From an uncultured Oscillospiraceae bacterium (GTDB lineage Bacteria; Bacillota; Clostridia; Oscillospirales; Oscillospiraceae), in contig CAKTXB010000006.1 in assembly GCA_934630555.1 (NCBI GenBank), positions 1 to 20,725 of the forward strand: DNA of 20,725 nt. The letters run 5' to 3'. The notes beneath the pieces were generated by a model, which saw nothing but the letters and a program-made list of their open reading frames with translations, was not told where the DNA came from and made no database searches. Below, in pieces: positions 7,824 through 15,128 of this stretch (position 1 is the stretch's first letter; each line of letters begins with the position of its first letter). The position numbers were made by a program, and so were the translations under genes.

Positions 7824-7843
7824 TCGCATTTCCGCAATAAAAG

Positions 7844-7872
7844 CAGGCAGGCCGCATGGCCTGCCTGTTTTT
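7844..7872 (+). terminator. rho-independent terminator after the DUF975-like gene
   Basis: Perfect 10-bp stem CAGGCAGGCC / GGCCTGCCTG with a GCAT loop followed by five T. It lies 20 bases after the stop codon. Confidence 0.9.
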
Positions 7873-7879
7873 CAGTCTG

Positions 7880-8003
7880 TCAAAAAGCCTCGCAGCGTTC
7901 GCGCCCGCAGGCGTGAAAAAAGTCCGGATCATGTTCGGTGGCATGGCGCAAGCCTTCTCAAATACGAATCCAGCACAGCGGTCCGCGTTTGGAGAGCGTG
8001 CCA
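7880..8003 (+). repeat. dispersed intergenic repeat, copy 1
   Basis: This stretch aligns with the reverse complement of 16564-16662. Shared blocks include AGCCTCGCAG, TCGCGCCCGCAGGCG, GAAAAAAGT, AGCCTTCTCAAA, CAGCGGT and CGCGTTTG. Copy 1 has an extra 25-base block at 7926-7950. By eye about 80-85% of the 99 shared columns match, and most differences are transitions. It contains a small hairpin (CGCGCC / GGCGTG with one G-T pair). The short reading frames over it look spurious. It begins 8 bases after a terminator. Confidence 0.8.
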
Positions 8004-8059
8004 TAAACAAACAGGAGGATTTTTTGGATATTTGTATGTTTCTATAGCATTTTTCTCAA

Positions 8060-8177
8060 GTGCACCCGGTGTATTTTGACTGTTTCAACGAATTCTCGCT
8101 TATATTTATCGCAAAATCTATATATTTTTTCTTGTCATTCAGCACAAATATGCTATACTGACTGCAAGGGGGTGCAC
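8060..8177. promoter_or_regulatory. candidate paired operator sites around the AraC-type promoter
   Basis: GTGCACCC at 8060-8067 and its exact complement GGGTGCAC at 8170-8177 bracket the promoter; the second overlaps the ribosome-binding site. Because GTGCAC is itself palindromic, the pair also reads as a direct repeat GTGCACC. Autoregulation by the adjacent AraC-type protein is possible but unproven. Confidence 0.3.
8132..8159 (+). promoter_or_regulatory. sigma-A-type promoter of the AraC-type regulator
   Basis: -35 TTGTCA (8132-8137), 16-base spacer, -10 TATACT (8154-8159). Transcription would begin close to 8166, so the leader is little more than the Shine-Dalgarno sequence AAGGGGGTG. 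Confidence 0.65.
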
Positions 8178-8179
8178 CT

Positions 8180-9112
8180 ATGAAACTGTACACCATGATC
8201 CCGCAGCAGGACAAGCAGAACATTGATTTTCCCTGTGTGCCGTTCTGCATTGAGCAGCTGCGCGTCTATACAGCGGACACGCCGCACATCCACGATTTTC
8301 AGCAGCTGACCATCATCGTCGGCGGCCAGAGCACGCTCAGTGTCAACGGCGTGAGCTACCCGGTGCGCGCCGGCAACGCCTATGTCATCGGCAGTTACAT
8401 CCCCCACAGTCTGCGCCAGCCGCGCGATCTGGAAATTGTGAATATCCTGTTCCGCACAGAGGAGCTGCTGCGCTACGCCGGCTCGCTCAAGGATCAGCCC
8501 GGCTTTCAGGCGCTGTTCATGCTGCCGGGCGGCAGCGACGCCGCCGGGGCTGGCTTTGGGCATCTGCTGACCATGGATTTTGAAAATCACAACCACGTGC
8601 GGCAGATCATCCGCACCATTTTAGCCGAGGTCCAGCGCGGTGCGGGCGGCAGTGAGGTGCTCGTGCAGTCGTATTTTATGATCCTGGTCACGATGTTTTC
8701 CCGGATGTATGAAGCGAATACGCCCTATGTACCGGAAGAAAACGAGCTGTGCCAGCTGCTGTCGTTCATCACGCAGAACTATGCGCGGCCGCTGCGCATG
8801 ACGGAGATCGCCCGCGCAGCGCTGCTGAGCGAGCGCAAGGCGCGCGATTTGTTCGCACAGGAATTCCACTGCTCCCCCATGCAGTATCTTACGGCGCTGC
8901 GGCTCAAGCACGCGTGCTATCTGCTGAAAACCACCGGTCTGAGCGTGTCGGAAATTGCCGCGCGCACGGGCTTTGAAGACAACAACTATTTTTCACGCTG
9001 CTTCCGGCAGCACCTGCACTGTACGCCGTCCGTGTTCCGCGCGCAGCAGGACACGCCGGATGAGGCCGACCTGCTCGCCGCCGTTTCCGGCCGCGGCCTG
9101 CAGGAAGAATAA
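8180..9112 (+). CDS. AraC-family transcriptional regulator
   Basis: Protein of 310 residues with the two-domain layout of sugar- or metabolite-responsive AraC regulators. An N-terminal cupin-like sensor (about residues 20-100) contains HIHDFQQLTIIVGG and YPVRAGNAYVIGSYIPHSL. The C-terminal double helix-turn-helix spans about residues 190-300: MTEIARAALLSERKARDLF, then LSVSEIAARTGFEDNNYFSR and the closing FRQHLHCTPSVFR. The ligand cannot be read from the sequence. The gene is alone on its transcript, ending at a bidirectional terminator shared with the convergent DUF2142 gene. Possible targets are the neighbouring envelope genes or itself. Start ATG is supported by AAGGGGGTG. Confidence 0.92.
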   Translation: MKLYTMIPQQDKQNIDFPCVPFCIEQLRVYTADTPHIHDFQQLTIIVGGQSTLSVNGVSYPVRAGNAYVIGSYIPHSLRQPRDLEIVNILFRTEELLRYAGSLKDQPGFQALFMLPGGSDAAGAGFGHLLTMDFENHNHVRQIIRTILAEVQRGAGGSEVLVQSYFMILVTMFSRMYEANTPYVPEENELCQLLSFITQNYARPLRMTEIARAALLSERKARDLFAQEFHCSPMQYLTALRLKHACYLLKTTGLSVSEIAARTGFEDNNYFSRCFRQHLHCTPSVFRAQQDTPDEADLLAAVSGRGLQEE

Positions 9113-9178
9113 AGGCAGCACCGTACAAATGCGTCCGGGCGCGTTGGGAGTTGGAAGAATACACCCTAAACATAAAAC

Positions 9179-9207
9179 CGCCCCGGGCAGCCGCCCGGGG
9201 CGCTTTT
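9179..9207. terminator. bidirectional rho-independent terminator between convergent genes
   Basis: Perfect 10-bp stem CGCCCCGGGC / GCCCGGGGCG with a four-base loop, followed by CTTTT on the plus strand and GTTTTA on the minus strand. It can serve both the AraC-type gene and the DUF2142 gene. Confidence 0.9.
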
Positions 9208-9214
9208 GTTGTCA

Positions 9215-10729
9215 TCATAAGGTCAGACCGTATCCAATACAGCTCACAACAGCGGTCATATTGACCCCCGCGGCCAGCAGCAGCTGCGGCTGCCAGTCGG
9301 TGCCCAGCCGCACGCGGTCCAGCTGCGGGAGCTGCATGATGGCAATGGAAACGAGATACAATACCGGCAGGAAGTAGCGGCCCTGCAGGCCCATGATGGT
9401 GTCGTTTCCCGGCACGGTCCACTGGATATACAGCGCCGTACACGTGAGCAGCGCCACGCCGAACGCCGCCAGCAGTGCCAGCCATCCGTCGCGCTTTTGC
9501 GAAAGCGCCGGGCCGCCGCGCCTGCAGAAGGCCGCTGTCAACAAGATCAGCAGCAGATAGCCATAGGTCAGCAGGCGGCTGTTGCGCACGCCGCCAACGC
9601 CCATGCCAATGCCCATCATCTGCTCCAGGAGCGTTCTGCCCTGCACGCGCAGCGTGTGCAGCAGCACACGCACATAGCCAAGCGGGTTTTGCAGAATGGA
9701 TGCGAGCTGCGTGCCGCTGGTGGAGTAGCCCGCGGCCAGATACCGCGACGAAATGGCCAGCCACCCAAGCCCCGCCGCAAGCGCCAGCAGGACCAATCCC
9801 GCCAGATGCGCAAAGTAGCGCTTTTTGCTGCCAAAGCGTGCCGGCGCGATGACAAAGAAAAACAGGCAGACCGGCAGATAAACGATCTTGCACTGGGAGA
9901 GGAAAAACACCAGCCCGTACAGCGGCACGATCTGCCGCGCCGTGAGCGTGCCCTGCGCGGCATATTGCAGGTGCAGCACATAGGCCAGAAACAGCGCCAC
10001 GACTGCCAGCGTCAGTCCGTCGGCCGACATGGAGCCCGCCTTGTGCACATAGATGGGCGTGAGCAGCAGCAGCATGGGCAGCGCCTTCTGGAACGGGAAC
10101 AGCTTCACCGCCAGCGCGCACAGCAGCGCCACAAGGAGCAGGTTGCTCAGCCGCCCGGCGTACAAAATGACCAGCGCGCGGTCGGTCACAAGGCCGGCCA
10201 GCCCCACGCCCACCGCCTGCGGCAGATAGGTCACAGGTGAATAGAGCGCCGAACCGGGGAACGCGTATTCATCCCGCTGCGTGCGGTCGATGCGAACCTC
10301 CCACGCGACGGTCAGGTCGCCGTAGCCGGTGTGTTCAAAATCCTCCAGCTGCGGCGGGATGAGCCCCGCGGGCAGCTCGTCGCCCACGCTGCCGCCGGAA
10401 AGCGCGTGCGGCGCGCGGAACTGCGCGATCTCATAGCTGCGCAGAAAATGCTGCGGCTCATCCGACACCTGCAGCATCGGCACGGCGAACAGATACAGCA
10501 GCCCGCAGACCAGAAACACAGCCAGAAATACCCGCTCCGCGCGGCGCGGCGCGGAAAGCACCCACACGCTCAGCGGCACGAGCACCAGCGCCGGAAGCAG
10601 CGCCCAATACCAGCAGGCCAGCATCCCATAGCGCCGCAGCGCCAGCAGCGCAAAGCCCGTAAAGCCCAAAACAACAGCCGCGGCGGCAATGGGCCGCCAG
10701 AACCGGCGAATAGCAGTCAAATCCCTCAC
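9215..10729 (-). CDS. DUF2142 family polytopic membrane protein (putative GT-C-type glycosyltransferase)
   Basis: Protein of about 504 residues with some ten to twelve hydrophobic helices. After the first helices, an acidic loop reads VSDEPQHFLRSYEIAQF; this DEP-x-H-x-x-R signature and the layout around it match DUF2142, which resembles GT-C transferases that use polyprenyl-phosphate sugars outside the membrane. A long extracytoplasmic loop (about residues 90-165) follows. The GTG at 10729 is only one base from AAAGGAG; the in-frame TTG at 10720 has better spacing and may be the true start. Divergent from a GT2/DUF2304/SMR-like cassette that could supply its lipid-linked sugar. Family call is good, the transferase role inferred. 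Confidence 0.8.
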   Translation of the reverse strand: MRDLTAIRRFWRPIAAAAVVLGFTGFALLALRRYGMLACWYWALLPALVLVPLSVWVLSAPRRAERVFLAVFLVCGLLYLFAVPMLQVSDEPQHFLRSYEIAQFRAPHALSGGSVGDELPAGLIPPQLEDFEHTGYGDLTVAWEVRIDRTQRDEYAFPGSALYSPVTYLPQAVGVGLAGLVTDRALVILYAGRLSNLLLVALLCALAVKLFPFQKALPMLLLLTPIYVHKAGSMSADGLTLAVVALFLAYVLHLQYAAQGTLTARQIVPLYGLVFFLSQCKIVYLPVCLFFFVIAPARFGSKKRYFAHLAGLVLLALAAGLGWLAISSRYLAAGYSTSGTQLASILQNPLGYVRVLLHTLRVQGRTLLEQMMGIGMGVGGVRNSRLLTYGYLLLILLTAAFCRRGGPALSQKRDGWLALLAAFGVALLTCTALYIQWTVPGNDTIMGLQGRYFLPVLYLVSIAIMQLPQLDRVRLGTDWQPQLLLAAGVNMTAVVSCIGYGLTL

Positions 10730-10750
10730 GCTCCTTTTGCAGTGGCTTTT

Positions 10751-10779
10751 ATCATACCATATCCTGCCGCCGGGCGCAA
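10751..10779 (-). promoter_or_regulatory. promoter of the DUF2142 gene
   Basis: Minus-strand -35 TTGCGC (10779-10774), 17-base spacer and -10 TATGAT (10756-10751). Back to back with the promoter of the GT2 cassette, 25 bases away. Confidence 0.55.
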
Positions 10780-10804
10780 TCGCGGCGAGGATGGCAAAAA
10801 GGCT

Positions 10805-10832
10805 TTGATTTTTGACAAATTGTCTGTATAAT
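10805..10832 (+). promoter_or_regulatory. promoter of the GT2/DUF2304/SMR-like cassette
   Basis: Consensus -10 TATAAT (10827-10832) lies 16 bases after TTGATT (10805-10810). Transcription would begin near 10839. The ATG at 10831 overlaps the -10 box and so is unlikely to be the translation start. Confidence 0.6.
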
Positions 10833-10869
10833 GAACACGGCTATACAAAATTCCCGGGAGGTGGACGGA

Positions 10870-11565
10870 CTGAAAACGCTCATCATCATCCCCGCGTTCA
10901 ACGAGCGCGAGGCCATCGTGCCCTTTGTGCAGGAGCTGCAAGCCGTCTGCCCGGGGTGTGACTATGTGGTCATCAACGACTGCTCGCGCGACGACACGGA
11001 GGCACTGTGCCGGGCAAACGGCTTTCCGACCGTGAGCCTGCCGGTGAATCTCGGCATTGGCGGCGCGGTGCAGACCGGTTATCTTTATGCCCTGCAAAAC
11101 GGCTATGACATTGCCGTGCAAATGGACGGCGACGGGCAGCACGACCCCCGCGATCTGCAGGCGCTGCTGGCGCCCATCCTGCGCGGCGAGGCCGATCTTG
11201 CCGTCGGCTCGCGGTTTTTGACCGGCGCGGGCTTTCAGTCCACGGCCATACGGCGGCTGGGCATCGGCATTTTGCGCGGGGCCATCCGGCTGCGCACGGG
11301 CCATACCGTCACCGACCCCACCAGTGGCTTCCGCGCGGCGAACCGCCGCGTCATCGAGCTGTTTGCGCGCGATTACGCGCAGGACTATCCTGAACCGGAG
11401 TCGCTCGTCACAGCGCTGCGATCCGGCGCGCGGGTATGCGACGTGCCGGCATCCATGCGCGCGCGGCAGGGCGGCACATCGTCCATCGGCGATCTTGGCG
11501 CGGTGTATTACATGATGAAGGTCACGCTGGCCGTGCTGCTGCATACGCCGCACGCCAAGCTGTAA
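10870..11565 (+). CDS. GT2-family glycosyltransferase (polyprenyl-phosphate sugar synthase type)
   Basis: Cytoplasmic GT-A enzyme expected to move a sugar from a nucleotide donor to polyprenyl phosphate, as DPM1/GtrB-like proteins do. Visible are KTLIIIPAFNE at the N-terminus, VINDCSRDDTE, NLGIGGAVQTGYLYA, the metal-binding DGD of QMDGDGQHD (Asp86, Asp88) and GSRF with DPTSGFRA. No membrane helices follow the catalytic domain. The start is chosen at CTG 10870 because GGAGG (10857-10861) lies 8 bases upstream and the product would then begin MKTLIIIPAFNE. In-frame alternatives are GTG 10861, which overlaps the ribosome-binding site, and ATG 10831, which overlaps the -10 box. First of three tightly spaced genes. 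Confidence 0.86.
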   Translation: MKTLIIIPAFNEREAIVPFVQELQAVCPGCDYVVINDCSRDDTEALCRANGFPTVSLPVNLGIGGAVQTGYLYALQNGYDIAVQMDGDGQHDPRDLQALLAPILRGEADLAVGSRFLTGAGFQSTAIRRLGIGILRGAIRLRTGHTVTDPTSGFRAANRRVIELFARDYAQDYPEPESLVTALRSGARVCDVPASMRARQGGTSSIGDLGAVYYMMKVTLAVLLHTPHAKL

Positions 11566-11577
11566 AGGAGGCTGCCT

Positions 11578-11952
11578 ATGTCACCCACGCTGCGTCTGGT
11601 GCTCATTCTGGCCATGACAGTCTATTTTGCCGTGCTGCTGCTGTTTGTGCGCAGGCAGGGGCTGAACCTCAAGTATTTTCTTTTGTGGCTCGTGATGGGC
11701 GTGGCGCTGTTCATTCTCATCCTGTTCCCCGGTATCCTCACGTTTTTGGCACGCCTGTTCGGCATTCAAAGCGAGATGAACGCGCTCATTTCGGCCATCT
11801 GCTTTTTTATCATGCTGCTGGAGATCTCGCTCACGGCCATTCTCTCGCGCATGAACGATAAGCTCACGCGCACCATTCAGCAGACGGCGCTTCTGGAAAA
11901 GCGCGTGTGCGAGCTGGAGCAGCGGCTTCAGGAACAGGAGGGTGGGAAATGA
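11578..11952 (+). CDS. DUF2304 family membrane protein
   Basis: Protein of 124 residues with three hydrophobic helices (about 7-25, 32-54 and 65-90), then a C-terminal heptad-rich stretch (RTIQQTALLEKRVCELEQRL) likely to form a coiled coil in the cytoplasm. This layout and its place directly after a GT2 gene match DUF2304. Its biochemical role is not known. Association with lipid-linked sugar synthesis is inferred from recurrent neighbourhood. AAGGAGG overlaps the preceding stop and lies 8 bases before the ATG. The stop shares an ATGA overlap with the next gene. Confidence 0.85.
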   Translation: MSPTLRLVLILAMTVYFAVLLLFVRRQGLNLKYFLLWLVMGVALFILILFPGILTFLARLFGIQSEMNALISAICFFIMLLEISLTAILSRMNDKLTRTIQQTALLEKRVCELEQRLQEQEGGK

Positions 11953-12299
11953 TCGTCCTGTTTATCGCATATCTGCTGTGCTCCGTAGGTGGTCTGGTGC
12001 TGTTCAAGCTCGGCACGAGCTACCCTGCCATGGCATGGCTCGAACGGCTGGTGCACATAAAGCTCAGCCTTGTGAGCGTGGGCGGCTGCGCGTGCTATGT
12101 GGTGAGCTTTCTGCTCTATTTGCTGCTTGTCAGCCGCAATGATCTCAGCATCCTGTTCCCCATTGCCACGGGGCTTTCGTGCATTCTGGTGCTGGCCGCC
12201 TCGGCATTCGTGCTGCACGAGCACGTCAGCCCGCTCAACTGGGCGGGCGCGGCCGTCATTGTGATCGGCATTCTGCTGGTGAATCTGGGCAGACGATGA
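11949..12299 (+). CDS. SMR/EamA-like small four-helix transporter (putative lipid-linked sugar flippase)
   Basis: Protein of 116 residues almost wholly made of four membrane helices, with GLVLFKLG near the start, SRNDLSILFPIATGLSCILV in the third helix region and LNWAGAAVIVIGILLVNLG at the end. The last two are typical of SMR/EamA half-size proteins such as ArnE/ArnF. Given the GT2 gene two steps upstream, flipping a polyprenyl-phosphate sugar is more likely than drug export. ATG at 11949 overlaps the DUF2304 stop (ATGA), so the two are translationally coupled. GGTGGG lies just upstream. Confidence 0.82.
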   Translation: MIVLFIAYLLCSVGGLVLFKLGTSYPAMAWLERLVHIKLSLVSVGGCACYVVSFLLYLLLVSRNDLSILFPIATGLSCILVLAASAFVLHEHVSPLNWAGAAVIVIGILLVNLGRR

Positions 12300-12311
12300 A
12301 AACACATTTTT

Positions 12312-12345
12312 GCCGGAGGAGCGCTGCCCCTTCGGCGTTTATTTT
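12312..12345 (+). terminator. terminator of the GT2 cassette
   Basis: Stem GCCGGAGG (12312-12319) with CCTTCGGC (12329-12336), one G-T pair, followed by a T-rich tail GTTTATTTT. Confidence 0.65.
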
Positions 12346-12348
12346 CGT

Positions 12349-12377
12349 TTGACGTTGCCCATAAAATCTAGTAAAAT
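12349..12377 (+). promoter_or_regulatory. promoter of the prfA operon
   Basis: -35 TTGACG (12349-12354), 17-base spacer, -10 TAAAAT (12372-12377), directly after the preceding terminator. Confidence 0.65.
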
Positions 12378-12410
12378 AGGCGGCAGAATGAACTGTGGGA
12401 GGTGTTTGCC

Positions 12411-13481
12411 ATGCTGGACAAGCTGCGGCTGGTGGAAGAGCGGTATCTGGAAATGGAGGCGCGCGCCGCACAGCCGGAGTTTTACGCCGACCCCAAAGCA
12501 GCGGCCCGGCTGCTGCGCGAGCAGAAGCAGCTCGAACCCATCATGACGGCCTACCGCGCCTATCTCAAAACGCAGCAGGAGCTGGACGACGTACTGGATA
12601 TGATGCGCGGCGACCAGGATGCCGAGATGAAGGCGCTGTGTCAGGAGGAGTTCCAGACCGCCAAAAAGCGGCTGGCCGCGCTGGAGCAGGAGCTCAAGAT
12701 CCTGCTGCTGCCGCGCGACGCAAACGACGATAAAAACGTCATCATGGAAATACGCGGCGGCGTGGGCGGCGAGGAGAGCGCGCTGTTTGCACACAGCCTG
12801 TTCCGCATGTACAGCATGTACGCCGAATCGCGCGGCTGGCGCGTGGAGCTGCTCAACTACAGCGAAACGGAGCTTGGCGGCGTGAAAGAAGCCGACTTCA
12901 TGATCTGCGGCGCGGGCGCGTATGCGCGGCTCAAGTTCGAGTCCGGCGTACACCGCGTGCAGCGTGTGCCGGAAACGGAATCGGGCGGGCGCGTGCACAC
13001 CTCCACGGCCACGGTGGCCGTGCTGCCGGAGGTGGAGCAGGCCGAGGTCGACCTGCGGCCCGAGGATATTGAAATGCAGGTCTACCGCTCGTCGGGCGCG
13101 GGCGGGCAGCACATCAACAAAACATCCTCCGCCGTGCGGCTCATCCACAAGCCGTCGGGCATCGTGGTGGCGTGTCAGGAGGAGCGCTCGCAGGTGCAGA
13201 ACCGCGAAAAGTGTATGCAGATGCTGGCCGCCAAGCTCTATGAGCAGGAGCAGGCGCGCATCGACTCCGCTGTTACAAATGAGCGCCGCAGTCAGGTCGG
13301 CACGGGAATGCGCAACGAGCGCATCCGCACCTATAACTTCCCGCAGGGGCGCGTGACCGACCACCGCATCGGGCTGACGCTCTATAAGATCGGCAGCATC
13401 ATGGACGGCGATCTGGATGAGCTCATCGACGCGCTCATCACCGCCGACCAGGCCGAAAAGCTGCAAAAATCTGAAAGCTAA
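12411..13481 (+). CDS. prfA: peptide chain release factor 1
   Basis: Class I release factor that recognises UAA and UAG stop codons and triggers peptide release. It has 356 residues, the usual RF1 length. The GGQ motif (Gly231-Gly232-Gln233 in SSGAGGQHINKTSSAV) is intact. RVPETESGGRVHTSTATVAV carries a P-x-T tripeptide in the decoding region, which separates RF1 from RF2 (SPF). EIRGGVGGEESALFA is also typical. ATG 12411 follows GGGAGGTG at a normal distance; the upstream in-frame GTG at 12402 lies within that site. The next gene is Sua5/TsaC. The methyltransferase gene prmC, often next to prfA, is not present here. Confidence 0.97.
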   Translation: MLDKLRLVEERYLEMEARAAQPEFYADPKAAARLLREQKQLEPIMTAYRAYLKTQQELDDVLDMMRGDQDAEMKALCQEEFQTAKKRLAALEQELKILLLPRDANDDKNVIMEIRGGVGGEESALFAHSLFRMYSMYAESRGWRVELLNYSETELGGVKEADFMICGAGAYARLKFESGVHRVQRVPETESGGRVHTSTATVAVLPEVEQAEVDLRPEDIEMQVYRSSGAGGQHINKTSSAVRLIHKPSGIVVACQEERSQVQNREKCMQMLAAKLYEQEQARIDSAVTNERRSQVGTGMRNERIRTYNFPQGRVTDHRIGLTLYKIGSIMDGDLDELIDALITADQAEKLQKSES

Positions 13482-13494
13482 AGAAGGAATTGGT

Positions 13495-14517
13495 TTGAAA
13501 ACCAGAGTTTTTACCGATAACAGTCCTGAAAACATCGCGGCCGCCGCGGACATCATCCGCACGGGCGGGCTGCTGGGCATCCCCACGGAAACGGTATACG
13601 GCCTTGGCGCAAACGCGCTGAACGAGGAGGCCGTGCTGCACATCTTTGAAGCCAAGGGACGCCCGCAGGATAACCCGCTCATCATCCACGTGCCGGATGA
13701 GAGCTGGCTGGAACGCTACTGCACGGACGTGCCGGAAAGCGCCTATGCGCTGGCGGCGGCGTTCTGGCCCGGCCCGCTGACAATGATCTTGCCGCGCAGG
13801 AGTATCGTGCCGCTGCGCACCACCGGCGGGCTGGAGACTGTGGGCGTGCGCTGCCCGGATCACCCGGTCACGCTGGCTGTCATCCGCGCGGCGGGCGTAC
13901 CCATTGCCGCGCCGTCCGGCAATCTCTCCGGCCGCCCCAGCCCCACGTCGGCGGCGGATATGCTGGAGGACATGGACGGCCGCATTGACGCCGTGTTTGA
14001 CGGCGGACCGTGCGGCGTGGGCGTGGAATCGTCCATCCTTGACCTGACCGTCACGCCGCCGCGGCTTTTGCGCGCGGGCGGTCTGCCGCTGGAGGCGCTG
14101 CAAAGCGTGCTGGGTGAGGTCCTCGTAGACAAGTGCATCACACAGCCCGTCGCCCCCGGCGAAAAGCCAAAGGCGCCCGGCATGAAATACCGCCACTACG
14201 CGCCGAAAGCCCCCGTGACCGTGCTCTGCGGCGACGCGGCAAAAAGCGCGGACTATATCCGCGCGCACGCGCAGGCGGGCGACGGCGTGATCTGCTTTTC
14301 TGAATTTGCCGCCGGCTTCCCGGGCCTGTTGGTGCATGACCTCGGCTCAGCGGACAATAAACGCACACAGGCGCAGCGGGTGTTTGACGCACTGCGCACA
14401 TTTGACCAGACGAGCGCCGCGCGCATCTGGGCGCAGTGCCCGGATGAGGCAGGGCTGGGCCTTGCCGTTGCCAACCGGCTGAAAAAGGCTGCGGGCTTTG
14501 ATGTGGTGACGGTATGA
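13495..14517 (+). CDS. L-threonylcarbamoyladenylate synthase (Sua5/YwlC type)
   Basis: Makes threonylcarbamoyl-AMP from threonine, bicarbonate and ATP for the t6A37 modification of ANN-decoding tRNAs. It has 340 residues. The N-terminal YrdC domain contains GIPTETVYGLGANAL, IFEAKGRPQDNPLI, the region FWPGPLTMIL and APSGNLSGRPSPTSA. The C-terminal Sua5 extension begins near APGMKYRHYAPKAPV, so this is the long Sua5 form, not the short TsaC. The start is TTG 13495 (product begins MKTRVFTDN), 6 bases after GAAGGA. It lies 13 bases after prfA and overlaps coaE by ATGA. Confidence 0.95.
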   Translation: MKTRVFTDNSPENIAAAADIIRTGGLLGIPTETVYGLGANALNEEAVLHIFEAKGRPQDNPLIIHVPDESWLERYCTDVPESAYALAAAFWPGPLTMILPRRSIVPLRTTGGLETVGVRCPDHPVTLAVIRAAGVPIAAPSGNLSGRPSPTSAADMLEDMDGRIDAVFDGGPCGVGVESSILDLTVTPPRLLRAGGLPLEALQSVLGEVLVDKCITQPVAPGEKPKAPGMKYRHYAPKAPVTVLCGDAAKSADYIRAHAQAGDGVICFSEFAAGFPGLLVHDLGSADNKRTQAQRVFDALRTFDQTSAARIWAQCPDEAGLGLAVANRLKKAAGFDVVTV

Positions 14518-15128
14518 GTCTGCTTGTCATTGGCATCACCGGCGGCAGCGGTGCGGGCAAAACGACCGCGCTGGAGGCCGTGCGCGCGCGCGGCGGCGTC
14601 ACCATCGACTGTGACGCGCTCTATCACAAGCTCGTTTCCGAAAGTCCGGCGCTGCGGGCAGCGCTCACCGATGCCTTCGGCCCGGTGTTCACACCGGATG
14701 GGAAGCTGGACCGCAGGCATCTGGCCGCGCTCGTGTTTCACGACCCGCAAAGGCGCGCGCAGCTGGACGCCATCACCGCAAGGCACGTCGGCGCGGCGGT
14801 GCAGGCAGAATTGCGGCAGGCTGAGGCAAACGGCGTGCAGCTGGCCGCCATCGACGCCATCAATCTCATCCAAAGCGGCCTTGGCGCGCTTTGCCGTGCA
14901 ACGCTCGGCGTGCTCGCCCCGCGGGATGTGCGGCTGCGGCGCATTCTGGCGCGCGACCATATCACGCCGGAGCAGGCGGAGGCCCGGCTGGACGCGCAGG
15001 TATCAGACGCGTTTTATGAGGCACACTGTGACTATCTGCTGCGCGGCGGCGATATGACGCCGGCACAGTTCCGGGCACGCGCCGGCGCGCTGCTCGACCA
15101 GATCATAAAGGAGTGTACGGCAACATGA
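14514..15128 (+). CDS. coaE: dephospho-CoA kinase
   Basis: Last step of coenzyme A synthesis: phosphorylates the 3'-hydroxyl of dephospho-CoA. It has 204 residues. The Walker A loop GGSGAGKT (Gly10 to Thr17) opens the protein, followed by IDCDALYHKLV and LDRRHLAALVF as in CoaE. LRRILARDHITPEQAEARLDAQ is the lid region and CDYLL the end of the fold. The usual PLLFE segment reads IDAINLIQSGL, a variant I associate with clostridial CoaE. Start overlaps the Sua5 stop (ATGA) and its stop overlaps the aminopeptidase start, so all three are coupled. Confidence 0.93.
   Translation: MSLLVIGITGGSGAGKTTALEAVRARGGVTIDCDALYHKLVSESPALRAALTDAFGPVFTPDGKLDRRHLAALVFHDPQRRAQLDAITARHVGAAVQAELRQAEANGVQLAAIDAINLIQSGLGALCRATLGVLAPRDVRLRRILARDHITPEQAEARLDAQVSDAFYEAHCDYLLRGGDMTPAQFRARAGALLDQIIKECTAT

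Larger units (their letters stand above)
7824..8179. other. gene-free interval between the DUF975-like gene and the AraC-type regulator
   Basis: The 356 bases hold a strong terminator, the dispersed repeat, and then an AT-rich stretch (8004-8160) with the regulator promoter. A possible second promoter, TTGACT at 8076 with TATATT at 8101, has a 19-base spacer and is weak. AGGAGG at 8013 precedes only a seven-codon frame starting with TTG, which I do not call as a gene. Confidence 0.6.

Noticed and set aside
7880..8003. CRISPR array or tRNA in the intergenic region
   Set aside because: There is no regular repeat-spacer spacing and no cloverleaf. The structure is a single dispersed repeat with a second copy far away.
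8013..8047. Seven-codon frame beginning TTG after AGGAGG
   Set aside because: It is too short to support, without relatives I can recognise and without an own promoter. A leader peptide cannot be excluded but nothing else points to it.
10812..10832. TTGACA as -35 for the GT2 cassette promoter
   Set aside because: It is only 9 bases from TATAAT, too close for sigma-A. TTGATT at 10805 gives a 16-base spacer.
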